This document shows, piece by piece, positions 1 through 10,065 of a DNA stretch of 64,000 nucleotides. Each line of letters opens with the position of its first letter. Positions within the stretch are counted from its first letter, which is position 1. The notes below the pieces were generated by a model that was not told where the DNA came from, ran no database searches, and saw only the letters and a list, made by a program, of their open reading frames with translations. The stretch is from Pandoraea eparura (lineage in GTDB: Bacteria > Pseudomonadota > Gammaproteobacteria > Burkholderiales > Burkholderiaceae): positions 372,001 to 436,000 of the forward strand of contig NZ_CABPSH010000002.1 in NCBI RefSeq assembly GCF_902459725.1, read 5' to 3'. The position numbers and the translations under genes were made by a program.

Positions 1-1429
<1,429 letters not shown>

Positions 1430-1518
1430 GCGCCCCGTTCGGGCTGGCGGTTCGTGACGGCACGGGCGAGCGCCGCCTGTGCCGTCGCGACCGCGTGTTT
1501 TTACAAGGACGTCATTGC

Positions 1519-2547
1519 ATGGAACCGCGCTCTGGCTGGCATCCGGATCGGGATGCCTGGATCGAACTGGCGAGCTATGGCGCCGCCGCCCTGGCCCTTT
1601 GGCTGATTCTCAGCATCCACCTGCTCTCGGTGGTGCTCGCAGGGACGGTCGTCTATCAGCTCGTGCACGTGCTCGGGCCGCGCCTGCAACTGCGCATCTC
1701 CAGCGAGCGCGCCCGGCTGGTCGCCGTCGCCCTGCTCTCGGCGGTGATCGTCGCGCTGATGACTGCCATCATCTTCGGCATCATCACCTTCTTCCGCAGC
1801 GATGCCGGGCATCTGCAACACCTCAACGGCAAGATGATGGATGTGGTCGAACAGGCACGTGCGCAGTTGCCCGCCTGGCTCACGGCACGCCTGCCGGCCG
1901 ACAGCGACGACATCCACCAGTCGATCACCGGCTACCTGAAAGACCACACCCAGGAGATGTCGCTCGTCGGCAAGGAAGCCCTCAATGCGATGGTGCACAT
2001 CATCGTGGGGCTCGTGCTCGGTGCCCTCGTGGCCCTCTCGTCGATCCGGCCCGTACACACCATGCGCCCGCTCTCGGCCGCGCTCTCGCGCCGCGTCACG
2101 CTGTTTGGCGATGCGTTTCGCCGCATCGTGTTCGCCCAGGTCAAGATCTCGGCGATCAACACGCTCTTTACCGCGATCTTCCTGATTGGCGTGTTGCCGC
2201 TGTTCGACGTTCATCTGCCGCTGCGCAAGACGATGATCGTGGTGACGTTCGCCGTCGGCCTGCTCCCGGTCGTGGGCAATCTGATCTCGAACACGTTCAT
2301 CGTGGTGTTGGGCCTGTCGGTCTCGTTGTACGTGGCCATCGCCGCCCTGACCTTCCTGATCGTGATCCACAAGCTCGAATACTTTCTGAATGCCCGCATC
2401 GTCGGCACACAGATCCAGTCGCGCGCCTGGGAGCTGCTGCTCGCCATGCTCGTCATGGAAGCCGCGTTCGGGTTGCCCGGACTGGTCGCGGCACCCATCT
2501 ATTACGGCTATCTCAAGAGCGAACTGGCGGAAAAGCAGCTCGTTTGA
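1519..2547 (+). CDS. AI-2E/PerM family inner-membrane permease
   Basis: A 342-residue polytopic membrane protein of the AI-2 exporter/PerM family. The start at 1519 (MEPRSGWHPDRD) follows a weak AAGGA-like ribosome site at about 1505. It has hydrophobic segments near residues 15-50 and 70-100, a soluble stretch around residues 100-150 with the family-typical helical region, and a C-terminal bundle of five or so membrane helices from about residue 150 on. Substrates of most family members are unknown, and nothing here identifies one. It lies 90 bp after uvrA on the same strand and is followed by a clear terminator, so it may be read through from uvrA or have its own promoter. Confidence 0.8.
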   Translation: MEPRSGWHPDRDAWIELASYGAAALALWLILSIHLLSVVLAGTVVYQLVHVLGPRLQLRISSERARLVAVALLSAVIVALMTAIIFGIITFFRSDAGHLQHLNGKMMDVVEQARAQLPAWLTARLPADSDDIHQSITGYLKDHTQEMSLVGKEALNAMVHIIVGLVLGALVALSSIRPVHTMRPLSAALSRRVTLFGDAFRRIVFAQVKISAINTLFTAIFLIGVLPLFDVHLPLRKTMIVVTFAVGLLPVVGNLISNTFIVVLGLSVSLYVAIAALTFLIVIHKLEYFLNARIVGTQIQSRAWELLLAMLVMEAAFGLPGLVAAPIYYGYLKSELAEKQLV

Positions 2548-2567
2548 GCACCGCCCCGGCGCCCGAA

Positions 2568-2617
2568 CGGCCCGCTGTCTTCGTCGGGAAACCGGCGGGC
2601 ATCGGGCCGCCTTTTTT
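2568..2617 (+). terminator. Rho-independent terminator after the PerM-like gene
   Basis: The arms CGGCCCG (2568-2574) and CGGGCCG (2603-2609) pair and are followed by a run of six T at 2612-2617. It separates the permease from the regulator operon that starts at 2663. Confidence 0.75.
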
Positions 2618-2624
2618 ATCGTCA

Positions 2625-2661
2625 ATTTGACATTTCGTCACCCAATGACATAATGTCAAAT
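2625..2661 (+). promoter_or_regulatory. Promoter and inverted-repeat operator of the YheO-like regulator operon, probably giving a leaderless mRNA
   Basis: A perfect 10-bp inverted repeat, ATTTGACATT (2625-2634) and AATGTCAAAT (2652-2661), ends one base before the ATG at 2663. The left arm contains a consensus -35 TTGACA (2627-2632), and a -10-like CATAAT lies at 2649-2654 with a 16-bp spacer. A transcript starting about seven bases after the -10 box would begin at or just before the ATG, so the mRNA would have no leader. No Shine-Dalgarno sequence is present. A protein bound across both arms would cover the -35 and -10 boxes. Autoregulation by the adjacent regulator is my inference. Confidence 0.6.
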
Positions 2662-2662
2662 C

Positions 2663-3337
2663 ATGAAATCCGCGAAATCGCCCGCCTCGGGCAAGTTGGA
2701 CGAGAACACGCTGCTCCTGCGTGAGGGTCGCAAGATCATCGAAGCGCTCGGTCAGACGTTCGCACCGCTTGTCGAAGTGGTGTTGCACGACCTGACCGAT
2801 CCGGACCATGCCATCGTGGCAATCGCCAACAATCTGTCGGGGCGCGAACCCGGCGACGCCGTCACGGAGATGGGCCTCGCACGCATCGCCGATCCGGCGT
2901 TTCCCGAAGTCATCGCGAACTACGCGAACCGCTTTCCGGACGGACGCCCGGCCAAGAGCACGTCGATCGGGTTGAAGAACAGCCGTGGCGAGTATGTCGC
3001 GGCCATCTGCCTGAACATGGACATCTCGATGCTCGCGGCGGCCGCCGCCAGCGTGCAGCAATTGGTGAGCGTGCCGAATCATGCCCCGACGCCCGTGCGC
3101 GAAACGCTTGCGACGCGTCGGCTCGACGACATCGTCCCGCTCATTACCGACTTTGCCGCGCAGCGCAACACCACGCCACAGGGCCTGACGCTCGCCCAGC
3201 GCCGCGAAGCCATCCGCCTCATCGAGGCCCGCGGCCTGCTCGACCTGCGCCACGCCCACGCCGAAGTGGCGCGTGTGCTGGGCGTCGCGCGCTCGACCGT
3301 CTACACCTATCTCTGCGACACGAAAGGCTCATCATGA
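2663..3337 (+). CDS. YheO/DauR-like transcriptional regulator (PAS-like domain plus HTH)
   Basis: A 224-residue regulator. The N-terminal part (about residues 25-140) matches the YheO-like PAS domain, with the recognisable stretches VEVVLHDLTDPDHAIVAIAN and STSIGLKNSRGEYVAA. The C-terminus carries a helix-turn-helix ending in EVARVLGVARSTVYTYL (about residues 200-218). DauR of Pseudomonas, which controls D-arginine catabolism, belongs to this family, and family members often control adjacent amino-acid genes. Its stop overlaps the next start (ATGA at 3334), so it is translationally coupled to the dehydratase and the RidA gene. A perfect inverted repeat over its own promoter suggests self-control. 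The ligand cannot be told from sequence. Confidence 0.8.
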   Translation: MKSAKSPASGKLDENTLLLREGRKIIEALGQTFAPLVEVVLHDLTDPDHAIVAIANNLSGREPGDAVTEMGLARIADPAFPEVIANYANRFPDGRPAKSTSIGLKNSRGEYVAAICLNMDISMLAAAAASVQQLVSVPNHAPTPVRETLATRRLDDIVPLITDFAAQRNTTPQGLTLAQRREAIRLIEARGLLDLRHAHAEVARVLGVARSTVYTYLCDTKGSS

Positions 3338-4314
3338 CAACTCCTTCGCTGGCGATTACCTATGGCGACATCGTCGCCGCCCACGACCGGATTCGAGAAG
3401 CGGCACATCGCACGCCCGTGCTGACGTCGCGCACCGCCGACGCCATGACCGGCGCCCGTCTGTTCTTCAAGGCCGAGAACCTCCAGCGCATGGGCGCGTT
3501 CAAGTTCCGCGGGGCGTATAACGCGATCTCGCAGTTCACGGCCGAGCAAAAGCGCGGCGGCGTGCTGGCGTTCTCGTCGGGCAACCATGCGCAGGCGATT
3601 GCGCTCTCCGCGCGCGAACTCGGCGTGCCGGCTGTCATTCTGATGCCCCAGGACGCACCGCAGATGAAGATCGACGCCACGCGCGGTTACGGCGCGGAAG
3701 TAATTCTGTTCGACCGTTACCAGGAGGATCGCGAAGCGCTTGCCAAGCGTCTCGCGCAAGAACGCGGCATGACGCTGATCCCGCCGTACGACCATCCCCA
3801 CGTGATGGCCGGCCAGGGCACGGCGGCCAAGGAACTGATCGAGGACGCCGGGGAGCTGGACACCCTCGTCGTGTGTCTTGGCGGTGGTGGACTACTCGCG
3901 GGCAGCGCCGTCGCGGCACGCGCGTTGCATCCGGACATCGAGATCTACGGGGTGGAACCGGCCGCCGGCAACGACGGCCAGCAGAGCTTTCGCTCGGGAA
4001 AAATCGTGCACATCGAGACGCCGCGCACGATTGCCGACGGCGCGCAAACGCAGCACCTCGGCGAATACACGTTCCCCGTGATTCGCTCGCTCGTCGACGA
4101 CATCGTGACCGTGACCGACGACGAACTCGTGCAGACGATGCAGTTCTTCGCCAGTCGCATGAAGATCGTGGTCGAGCCGACCGGTTGCCTCGCGGCGGCC
4201 GCGGCGCTGCAAGGCAAGCTCGATATCCGTGGCAAGCGCGTCGGCGTGATCCTGTCGGGCGGCAACGTCGATATGACGCGCTTTGCCAAACTGACGCTTG
4301 GGGAGACCGTATGA
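3334..4314 (+). CDS. PLP-dependent threonine/serine or 3-hydroxyaspartate dehydratase
   Basis: A 326-residue fold-type II PLP enzyme of the serine/threonine dehydratase and serine racemase family. The PLP lysine lies in AFKFRGAYNA (about residues 55-64). A SSGNHAQAIA phosphate/substrate loop is near residue 81, and the glycine-rich PLP phosphate loop GGGGLLAG is near residue 183. There is no C-terminal ACT regulatory domain, so it resembles the short catabolic, racemase or threo-3-hydroxyaspartate ammonia-lyase types rather than biosynthetic IlvA. It overlaps the regulator before it and the RidA gene after it by four bases each. Reactions of this class release a reactive enamine that RidA deaminates, which explains the pairing. 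The exact substrate is undetermined. Confidence 0.85.
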   Translation: MTTPSLAITYGDIVAAHDRIREAAHRTPVLTSRTADAMTGARLFFKAENLQRMGAFKFRGAYNAISQFTAEQKRGGVLAFSSGNHAQAIALSARELGVPAVILMPQDAPQMKIDATRGYGAEVILFDRYQEDREALAKRLAQERGMTLIPPYDHPHVMAGQGTAAKELIEDAGELDTLVVCLGGGGLLAGSAVAARALHPDIEIYGVEPAAGNDGQQSFRSGKIVHIETPRTIADGAQTQHLGEYTFPVIRSLVDDIVTVTDDELVQTMQFFASRMKIVVEPTGCLAAAAALQGKLDIRGKRVGVILSGGNVDMTRFAKLTLGETV

Positions 4315-4709
4315 GCACGCCCGCCGATGGCATCGAGGCCGTGAACGTGGCGGCGTTGCAACCGCCGCGCGGTCATTACTCGCATGGGGTCCGGGCTGGC
4401 GGGTTCGTCTTCGTGTCGGGGCAATTGCCGATCACGCCGCAAGGCGAACGCCTTGCCGGCGAGCCCTTCGCGGTACAGGCGAAACAGGCGCTGGATAACG
4501 TCGCGACCATTCTTGCCGCGTGCGGCACGCGCATCGACCGCTTGGTGCAAGTGCGCGTGTACATCACGAACGTCGACGACTGGGGGCCGTTCAACGAGGT
4601 CTACGCCGCGTGGGCCGGCGATGCGAAGCCTGCACGCGCTGTCGTGCCGGTGCCCGCACTCAGTCATGGCGTGGCAGTGGAGATCGAGGCGACGGCGTTG
4701 GCGGGCTGA
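4311..4709 (+). CDS. RidA/YjgF family enamine/imine deaminase
   Basis: A 132-residue Rid-family protein. RidA hydrolyses 2-aminoacrylate and related enamines made by PLP dehydratases. The ATG at 4311 overlaps the upstream stop (ATGA), giving translational coupling. The sequence shows FVFVSGQLPITPQG near residues 31-44, a VRVYITNVDDW core strand, and the conserved catalytic-type arginine in KPARAVVPV near residue 107. The length is normal for the family. It is the last gene of the three-gene operon. A second Rid protein at 25537-25890 is paired with a flavin amino-acid dehydrogenase, so this window has two enzyme-Rid pairs. Confidence 0.9.
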   Translation: MSTPADGIEAVNVAALQPPRGHYSHGVRAGGFVFVSGQLPITPQGERLAGEPFAVQAKQALDNVATILAACGTRIDRLVQVRVYITNVDDWGPFNEVYAAWAGDAKPARAVVPVPALSHGVAVEIEATALAG

Positions 4710-4939
4710 TTGGGCGACATCCGCGCGGCGACGACATCGACGCGCGCGCGCGGCGGCGCCCCCGTCGGATGGCCGAGGCTCACCTCGTCGGGCTCGCGTT
4801 GGGGCCCCTTGCCCACCTGAGGTAGTGTGTCCATTTTCCAAAGCGTAGTAACGATTTGCGAAATATCCCAGGATTTTCGCGCGTACAGATTCGTCCCACG
4901 GATACACTTTGGGCCACGAACGCCGACGACCATCCCGCC

Positions 4940-5938
4940 ATGACACCTCCTGATTTCTCGACTCCGCCGCAGCCTACCGCGACCGACACGACGCTACCCC
5001 AACCACACCAACGTATCGATGACGAGCCAATGCGGCTCATTACCAGCTTCAACGACGTTTTCGTCGTCGTCGCGTCGGCGCTGCTCATGTTCGGCACGGC
5101 GTGGCTGACACACTCGCTTCCGCCGTGGCTCACGGTGCTGGTCTGCGCGGCGCTCTACTGGGGACTGTCGGAGGTCTTCGTGCGGCGCCGTCGCATGGCA
5201 CTCCCCGCGCTCTTCTATTGTTTCGGTTTCATCGCCTCGTTTGCGAGCGTCGGGTTCATCGGCATACAAGCCGCCGCGCCCGGATTTGGCACGGGCGAAG
5301 CCATCCCGACCGAGGCGCAAGGACTCGCGCTGGGCGCCCATGTCCTGTTGTCGCTGTTCGCAAGCTATGCCGGCATCGGCGTCGGCACGGTGTTGTACTG
5401 GCGACGCTTCCGGGTGCCGGTCACCCTCGCCATGGGCATCGGCGCCGTGGTTTGCCTGACCTGGCTCTTCGTTGTGATTCTCGGCGAGAACCTCATCGAC
5501 GCCATGCGCGCCGTGACCATCGTCGGCGGTCTCGCCATCTTCGTCTGGGCATTGCGATGGGACGCCCGCGACCCGAAGCGCACGACCTTCCGCTCGGATG
5601 TCGCCTTCTGGCTGCATCTGCTCGCCGCCTGCATGGTCACGCATCCGATCTTCTGGGCACTCATGCCGGATCACGCCGTCGCCGCCATCGCATTCTTCGT
5701 ATTGCTGACCGGTATTTCGCTCGCGATCGACCGCCGTGCCCTGATGATGTCGTCGCTGCTGTACGTGATTACGGCAATGCTGAACCTTCTCGTAAGCTCG
5801 GAGAACACGCACGCGTTGGCAATGGTCGCCGTCGTGGTCGGCGGCGCCCTGTTGCTGCTGTCGGCCTTCTGGCACCCGTCGCGCGCGGCCGTCCTGAAGC
5901 TGCTGCCTGCCGGCTGGCGCGCCCGCCTGCCTCACTGA
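4940..5938 (+). CDS. Polytopic membrane protein of unknown function (DUF2157/DUF4401-like pattern)
   Basis: A 332-residue protein with a Pro/Thr-rich cytoplasmic start followed by about ten hydrophobic segments from residue 38 onward, alternating with short Arg-rich loops such as VRRRRMALPA. I do not recognise a specific function. The start motif RLITSFNDVFVVVAS followed by paired helices recalls the DUF2157/DUF4401 membrane proteins, but this is only a resemblance. ATG 4940 was chosen because upstream in-frame starts are TTG codons in a segment without protein-like composition. No good ribosome site is visible. Its stop overlaps the stop of the PhnZ-like gene on the other strand by seven bases. 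Confidence 0.6.
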   Translation: MTPPDFSTPPQPTATDTTLPQPHQRIDDEPMRLITSFNDVFVVVASALLMFGTAWLTHSLPPWLTVLVCAALYWGLSEVFVRRRRMALPALFYCFGFIASFASVGFIGIQAAAPGFGTGEAIPTEAQGLALGAHVLLSLFASYAGIGVGTVLYWRRFRVPVTLAMGIGAVVCLTWLFVVILGENLIDAMRAVTIVGGLAIFVWALRWDARDPKRTTFRSDVAFWLHLLAACMVTHPIFWALMPDHAVAAIAFFVLLTGISLAIDRRALMMSSLLYVITAMLNLLVSSENTHALAMVAVVVGGALLLLSAFWHPSRAAVLKLLPAGWRARLPH

Positions 5939-6480
5939 AGCGTTACCCGCTCCAGCAATGTCATATAGTGATCGAGCGACGGTGTCGGCATGCCGACAAC
6001 CTTCGCCCGGTCGTCCCATCGACGCAGCCGCAGTGCCGCCTCGGCATGCTCACGCGCCAGGAACGCCGTTGCCTCGTCGTCGCTGAACGCCCCGCCCTGC
6101 AACGCCAGACTGCGCACCGAATCGGCCGAGAGTTTGCCGAAATACTCGGGGTCGACCGCGCACAGGCAGCGCTTGGCATCCACGTGCAGACGAATGGGAT
6201 CGAGCACTGCGTCGCTGAACAACGGGCGCAGGAACGGCAGGGCGAAGTATTGGTGCAGATCGTCGATGCCGCGCGCGGAAGGCGTCTCGCCCTGGAGGTT
6301 GAGCAAATGACCGAGGTCGTGCAGGAAACTGGCGGCGACGAGCGACGCATCGGCGCCCTCCTGTTCGGCCAATGCCGCGCTTTGCAGCGCATGCTCCAAT
6401 TGCGTGACCGGCTCGCCGCTGTAGGCAAGCGAACCGAAGTTATCGAACAGGGTGCGGATGTCCGGCAGGCTCAGGGCCAT
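5932..6480 (-). CDS. PhnZ-like HD-domain mixed-valence di-iron oxygenase (phosphonate C-P cleavage family)
   Basis: A 182-residue single HD-domain protein. It follows the pattern I recall for PhnZ, the di-iron oxygenase that cleaves 2-amino-1-hydroxyethylphosphonate to glycine and phosphate. Visible are Tyr20 and Glu23 spaced like the PhnZ gating pair, QLEHALQ with metal-ligand His30, LHDLGH with His54 and Asp55, His76, LHVDAKR with His99 and Lys103, LQGG near 128, and RRWDDRAK near 148. The start at 6480 (MALSLPDIR) was chosen by alignment to that pattern. The first 41 bases overlap the end of the Na/Pi symporter gene, which suggests coupling. PhnY*, the hydroxylase that makes the PhnZ substrate, is not found in the window, so the substrate here is uncertain. 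HD proteins of this group are known companions of phosphonate operons. Confidence 0.8.
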   Translation of the reverse strand: MALSLPDIRTLFDNFGSLAYSGEPVTQLEHALQSAALAEQEGADASLVAASFLHDLGHLLNLQGETPSARGIDDLHQYFALPFLRPLFSDAVLDPIRLHVDAKRCLCAVDPEYFGKLSADSVRSLALQGGAFSDDEATAFLAREHAEAALRLRRWDDRAKVVGMPTPSLDHYMTLLERVTLQ

Positions 6481-8272
6481 CGTGTGAACTCTCGTTGTCG
6501 TCGCGAACATTGGCGGCGGCCGTCGCGACATCGGCCAGCACCGACAGCGCCGACGCCTTTGAATCCCTGGGCGCCTTGGGTGCCTTCACATCCCTGAGCT
6601 CCCCGGCATCCCTGGCGTCCTTGCCATCCTTCGGTTTGTCCCGCATGCGGCTCTTGCGCAGCGCACCGGCATCGTCGAGCACCGGATATGCGGTCGAGCA
6701 GAACAGCGAGTTCAAGCGCTTCATATCGCTGATGATGTCCAGGTGCAGCGAACTCGTCTCGATACTCTGCACCGACTGGCCCGCCAGACGGTTCAGGTGC
6801 GTGTATGAATAGGCACGCTCCAGATCGCGAAAGCTCTCCTTCTCGGCCATGAGCCGCTGCGCACTGCGCAGGTCCGTGTTCAGGAACACCGACAGCCCCA
6901 GTTGCAGGTTCGTCACCAGCCGCGCATGCATGTCGCAGATTTCCTGCAACCCGGCTTCGGAGAACGACAGCTTGTGCGAGATCTTCTTCTCCTCGACCTC
7001 CGTCACCATGCGCTCGATGATGTCGCCCGCGTGCTCCAGATTGATCGTGAGCGAGATGATGTCTGTCCAGCGGCGACTGTCCTGCTCGCTCAGGTTCTCG
7101 CGCGACACGCGGGTCAGGTACATCTTCACCGCCGTGTAGAGGTGGTCGACGTCGTCGTCGAGCCGGCGCGTCTCGCGCGCCCGCGCCACGTCGTTGCTGC
7201 GAATGACGTCGAGCAACCCGTTGAGCATCTGCTCGACGATGTCGCCCATGCGCAGCGTCTCGCGCGTCGCATTGGACAGCGCCACCGACGGCATCTCCAG
7301 CGCGCTCTCATCCAGGTGACGGGGACGCATCACGCCGTCCGCCTCCGGACGCTCCGAGAGCAGACGCACACACAGGCGCGCCATCGGCTCGGTGAAGGCG
7401 AGAAATACCACGCAACGCACCAGGTTGTAGAGCACGTGGAAGTTGACGACGGCTTGCGCGGGGGCATCCGAGAGCCAGCTCACCAGCGCCGGCGCATAGT
7501 CGACGAACGGCAGCACGATCAGACAGCCGATCAGCTTGAAAACGAGGCTGCCGAAGACCACGCGGCGGCCCGCCGCGTTCTGCCCGGCCGACGTGAGCAT
7601 CGCGAGCATGCCGCTACCCAGATTCGCGCCGATTACGAGGCACAAGGCCACCTTGAGCGAAATCACGCCCGACGACGCCAGCGTCGCCGTCAACAGCACC
7701 GCCGCCAGACTCGAATACGACACCATGGCGAACATGGCGCCGATCAACGTGTCGAGCATCACGTCGCCGGTCAACGACCCGAACAGCACCTTGACGCCCG
7801 CCGCTTCAGTCATCGGCGTGGTCGCGCTCACGATCAGTTGCAGCGCCAGCACGATCAGCCCGAGCCCGATGGCCACGCGGCCGATCTGGCCGGCGCGCGT
7901 CTGCTTGCGCGACAGGAAGAAGACAACGCCGAAGAAGATCAGCAACGGCGAGAGCCAGTGCAGATCGAACGTCAAGATTCGCGCCATGAGCGCCGTGCCG
8001 ACGTCCGCCCCGAGCATGATCGACAGTGCGGGCGCGAGCGCAATCAGCCCCTGTGCGCCGAACGACGAGACGATGAGCGCCGTTGCGTTGCTGCTTTGCA
8101 CCAGCCCTGTGACGAGCACGCCCGCCGCAAACGCGAGGAATCGATTCGAAATGCTGTGCGACAGAATGCGCCGCAGATCGGCGCCGTAGACGCGCAGGAC
8201 CCCGGTACGCACGATGTGCGTACCCCAGATCAGCATCGCGACGCCGGAAAGAAGGTTGAGGAGTGTCAGCAT
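6440..8272 (-). CDS. Na/Pi cotransporter (NptA/YjbB-type) with C-terminal PhoU-like domain
   Basis: A 610-residue membrane protein. Two inverted Na/Pi-cotransporter repeats carry the hallmark QSSNATALIV (about residues 60-69) and a second motif region near SYSSLAAVLLTATLA. A PhoU-like helical domain follows from about residue 350 to 555. The last 50 residues are Lys/Asp-rich and look disordered. The start at 8272 (MLTLLNLLSGVAM) opens directly into the first membrane helix. Family members move phosphate with sodium, and YjbB of E. coli favours export. In this phosphonate cluster it could vent the phosphate set free by C-P cleavage, which is inference. Its end overlaps the PhnZ-like gene by 41 bases. 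Confidence 0.88.
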   Translation of the reverse strand: MLTLLNLLSGVAMLIWGTHIVRTGVLRVYGADLRRILSHSISNRFLAFAAGVLVTGLVQSSNATALIVSSFGAQGLIALAPALSIMLGADVGTALMARILTFDLHWLSPLLIFFGVVFFLSRKQTRAGQIGRVAIGLGLIVLALQLIVSATTPMTEAAGVKVLFGSLTGDVMLDTLIGAMFAMVSYSSLAAVLLTATLASSGVISLKVALCLVIGANLGSGMLAMLTSAGQNAAGRRVVFGSLVFKLIGCLIVLPFVDYAPALVSWLSDAPAQAVVNFHVLYNLVRCVVFLAFTEPMARLCVRLLSERPEADGVMRPRHLDESALEMPSVALSNATRETLRMGDIVEQMLNGLLDVIRSNDVARARETRRLDDDVDHLYTAVKMYLTRVSRENLSEQDSRRWTDIISLTINLEHAGDIIERMVTEVEEKKISHKLSFSEAGLQEICDMHARLVTNLQLGLSVFLNTDLRSAQRLMAEKESFRDLERAYSYTHLNRLAGQSVQSIETSSLHLDIISDMKRLNSLFCSTAYPVLDDAGALRKSRMRDKPKDGKDARDAGELRDVKAPKAPRDSKASALSVLADVATAAANVRDDNESSHDGPEPAGHPHPVR

Positions 8273-8610
8273 GCCAGTGTTCCGTGATCTTGTTGTCAAC
8301 GGGACGGGCAGCGCCTCGCGCCGCCCACATGACGCGCGCACTGGTTTGCCAAACCGGCATCCCGCGTCAGTCCAACACTGGCGTCGGGATGCGTATGAAG
8401 TTCACGCGTCATGCGTATCCCCAATCGGTACACCGTACACCAAAACGACCAGCGCAACAATCGTGTCATCAATTTGTCACAATTTTTGCTGCGATTCCGC
8501 CAAGCCTTGTTGCGCAAGGGGCACAGCCTGAGTCGAGTCACCGGAAAACACCGCATTCCGTGCCCGTCGGTCGATCCCTGGGCTGGCCCTTGTCAGCTTG
8601 ACTCTCTGCC
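8273..8610. other. Intergenic region between the Na/Pi symporter and phnY
   Basis: There are 338 bases without a convincing gene. The region holds a Pho-box-like direct repeat at 8463-8480 on the + strand. It also has AT-richer sequence around 8450-8500, which could hold a promoter for the symporter. No clear terminator is seen after phnY. Confidence 0.5.
8463..8480 (+). promoter_or_regulatory. Pho-box-like direct repeat, oriented away from the symporter gene
   Basis: GTGTCAT (8463-8469), four bases, then TTGTCAC (8474-8480) gives two CTGTCAT-like repeats with the 11-bp period expected for PhoB sites. The orientation is opposite to the leftward symporter gene, and no rightward gene starts nearby, so a role in activation is uncertain. 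Confidence 0.3.
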
Positions 8611-10065
8611 TCAGATACCCCACGGCAGCGTAAAGGTTTTGGTGTTGGTGAAGCTCTTCATCGCCTCCTGCACCCCCTCCTTGTAGCCGAGGCCCGAGTC
8701 CTTGATGCCGCCAAACGGTGTCAGCTCGATACGATAGCCCGGCACTTCCCAGACATTGACCGTTCCGACCTGCAGCTCGTTGGTGAAGCGCGTCACGTAA
8801 TCGAGGCGATTCGTGCACACGCCCGACGACAGACCGAATGCCGTGCCATTTGACATCGCGATGGCTTCGTCGATGCTGCCGAACGTCAGGATCGGCGACA
8901 CCGGCCCGAAGGTTTCTTCACGCACCACGGTCATCTTCGGATCGACACGGTCGATGACGGTCGGCGAGTACAATGCGCCCTCGCGCCGGTTGCCCACGAG
9001 CAAGCGCGCGCCTTGCGACACGGCCTCGTTCACGCGCGCTTCGAACAGCCGGGCCGCCGCCTCGTCGATGACGGTGCCCATGTCGTTCGCGCCGTCGGCC
9101 GGATCGCCGTATTGCCATGCACGCGTTTTTTCCACCACGAGGTCGGTGAACTGCGCCGCGATGTCGCGATGCACGAGCATCCGCTTGACGGCCGTGCAGC
9201 GCTGGCCCGAGTTCTTGTACGAGCCCTGCACCGCCAGATCGGACGCGCGATCGAGATCGGCGTCCTCCATCACGATCAACGGATCGTTTCCACCGAGTTC
9301 AAGTACGATGCGGCGATAGCCCGCCTTCGACGCGATGTACTTGCCGATCGACACGCCGCCCGTGAAGGTGATCATGTCGATGTTCTCATTGGTGATCAGT
9401 TCGTCGGCAATCTCCATCGGGTCGCCGGTCACGACTTGCAGCATCTCCGGCGGCAACCCCGCTTCGTAAAGCGTGTCGGCCAGGTAATAGGCGGAGAGCG
9501 GCACCTTCTCCGACGGCTTGAGCACCATGCGGTTGTTGGTCGCAATCGACGGTGCCACCTTGTGCGCCACCTGATTCATCGGGTGATTGAATGGCGTGAT
9601 GGCCGAGATCGCCCCGAGCAGCGGCTCGCGCTGCGTGACGACCCGGCGCTTCTTGCCATGCGGCGTGAGATCGCACGAGAAGGCCTGCCCGTCGTCCTTG
9701 AGCGCTTCGCCCGCGGCGAAACCGAGCACGTCGGCCACGCGACCGATTTCATAGACGGCGTCTTTCTTGCACAGCCCCGACTCCATCGTGATGATCGCCG
9801 CCGCTTCGGCGGTGCGCTCGCGCAGCAGCGCAGCGGCCTTGTCGAGAATGTTGGCGCGCTCGAAGCGCGTGAGGGTCGAGCGATACTGCTTCGCGATCGA
9901 GAACGCGCGGCGCACGTCGTCGATCGAGGCCTTCGGCACGGTCCCGACCAGGTCGCCCGAGTAGGGATTGAAGATTTCGATGATCCGATCGCGGGTCACT
10001 TTCTCGCCGCCGATGCGAAGGGCTTCGGCACGGAACTCGGGATGCAGCTTGTGCGGCGCGTTCAT
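8611..10065 (-). CDS. phnY: Phosphonoacetaldehyde dehydrogenase
   Basis: A 484-residue aldehyde dehydrogenase superfamily member. It is placed as PhnY, which oxidises phosphonoacetaldehyde to phosphonoacetate with NAD(P)+, because it lies between phosphonoacetate hydrolase and a phosphonate-associated transporter. Visible features are the catalytic glutamate in VLELGGNDP, the catalytic Cys290 in SGQRCTAVKR, and a C-terminal EVPGYRIELTPFGGIKDSGLG segment typical of the PhnY and succinate-semialdehyde-like branch. ATG 10065 (MNAPHKLHPEFR) was preferred to a longer in-frame extension lacking protein-like composition. It is 99 bp downstream of phnA on the same strand. The superfamily is certain; the substrate rests on context. 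Confidence 0.88.
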   Translation of the reverse strand: MNAPHKLHPEFRAEALRIGGEKVTRDRIIEIFNPYSGDLVGTVPKASIDDVRRAFSIAKQYRSTLTRFERANILDKAAALLRERTAEAAAIITMESGLCKKDAVYEIGRVADVLGFAAGEALKDDGQAFSCDLTPHGKKRRVVTQREPLLGAISAITPFNHPMNQVAHKVAPSIATNNRMVLKPSEKVPLSAYYLADTLYEAGLPPEMLQVVTGDPMEIADELITNENIDMITFTGGVSIGKYIASKAGYRRIVLELGGNDPLIVMEDADLDRASDLAVQGSYKNSGQRCTAVKRMLVHRDIAAQFTDLVVEKTRAWQYGDPADGANDMGTVIDEAAARLFEARVNEAVSQGARLLVGNRREGALYSPTVIDRVDPKMTVVREETFGPVSPILTFGSIDEAIAMSNGTAFGLSSGVCTNRLDYVTRFTNELQVGTVNVWEVPGYRIELTPFGGIKDSGLGYKEGVQEAMKSFTNTKTFTLPWGI

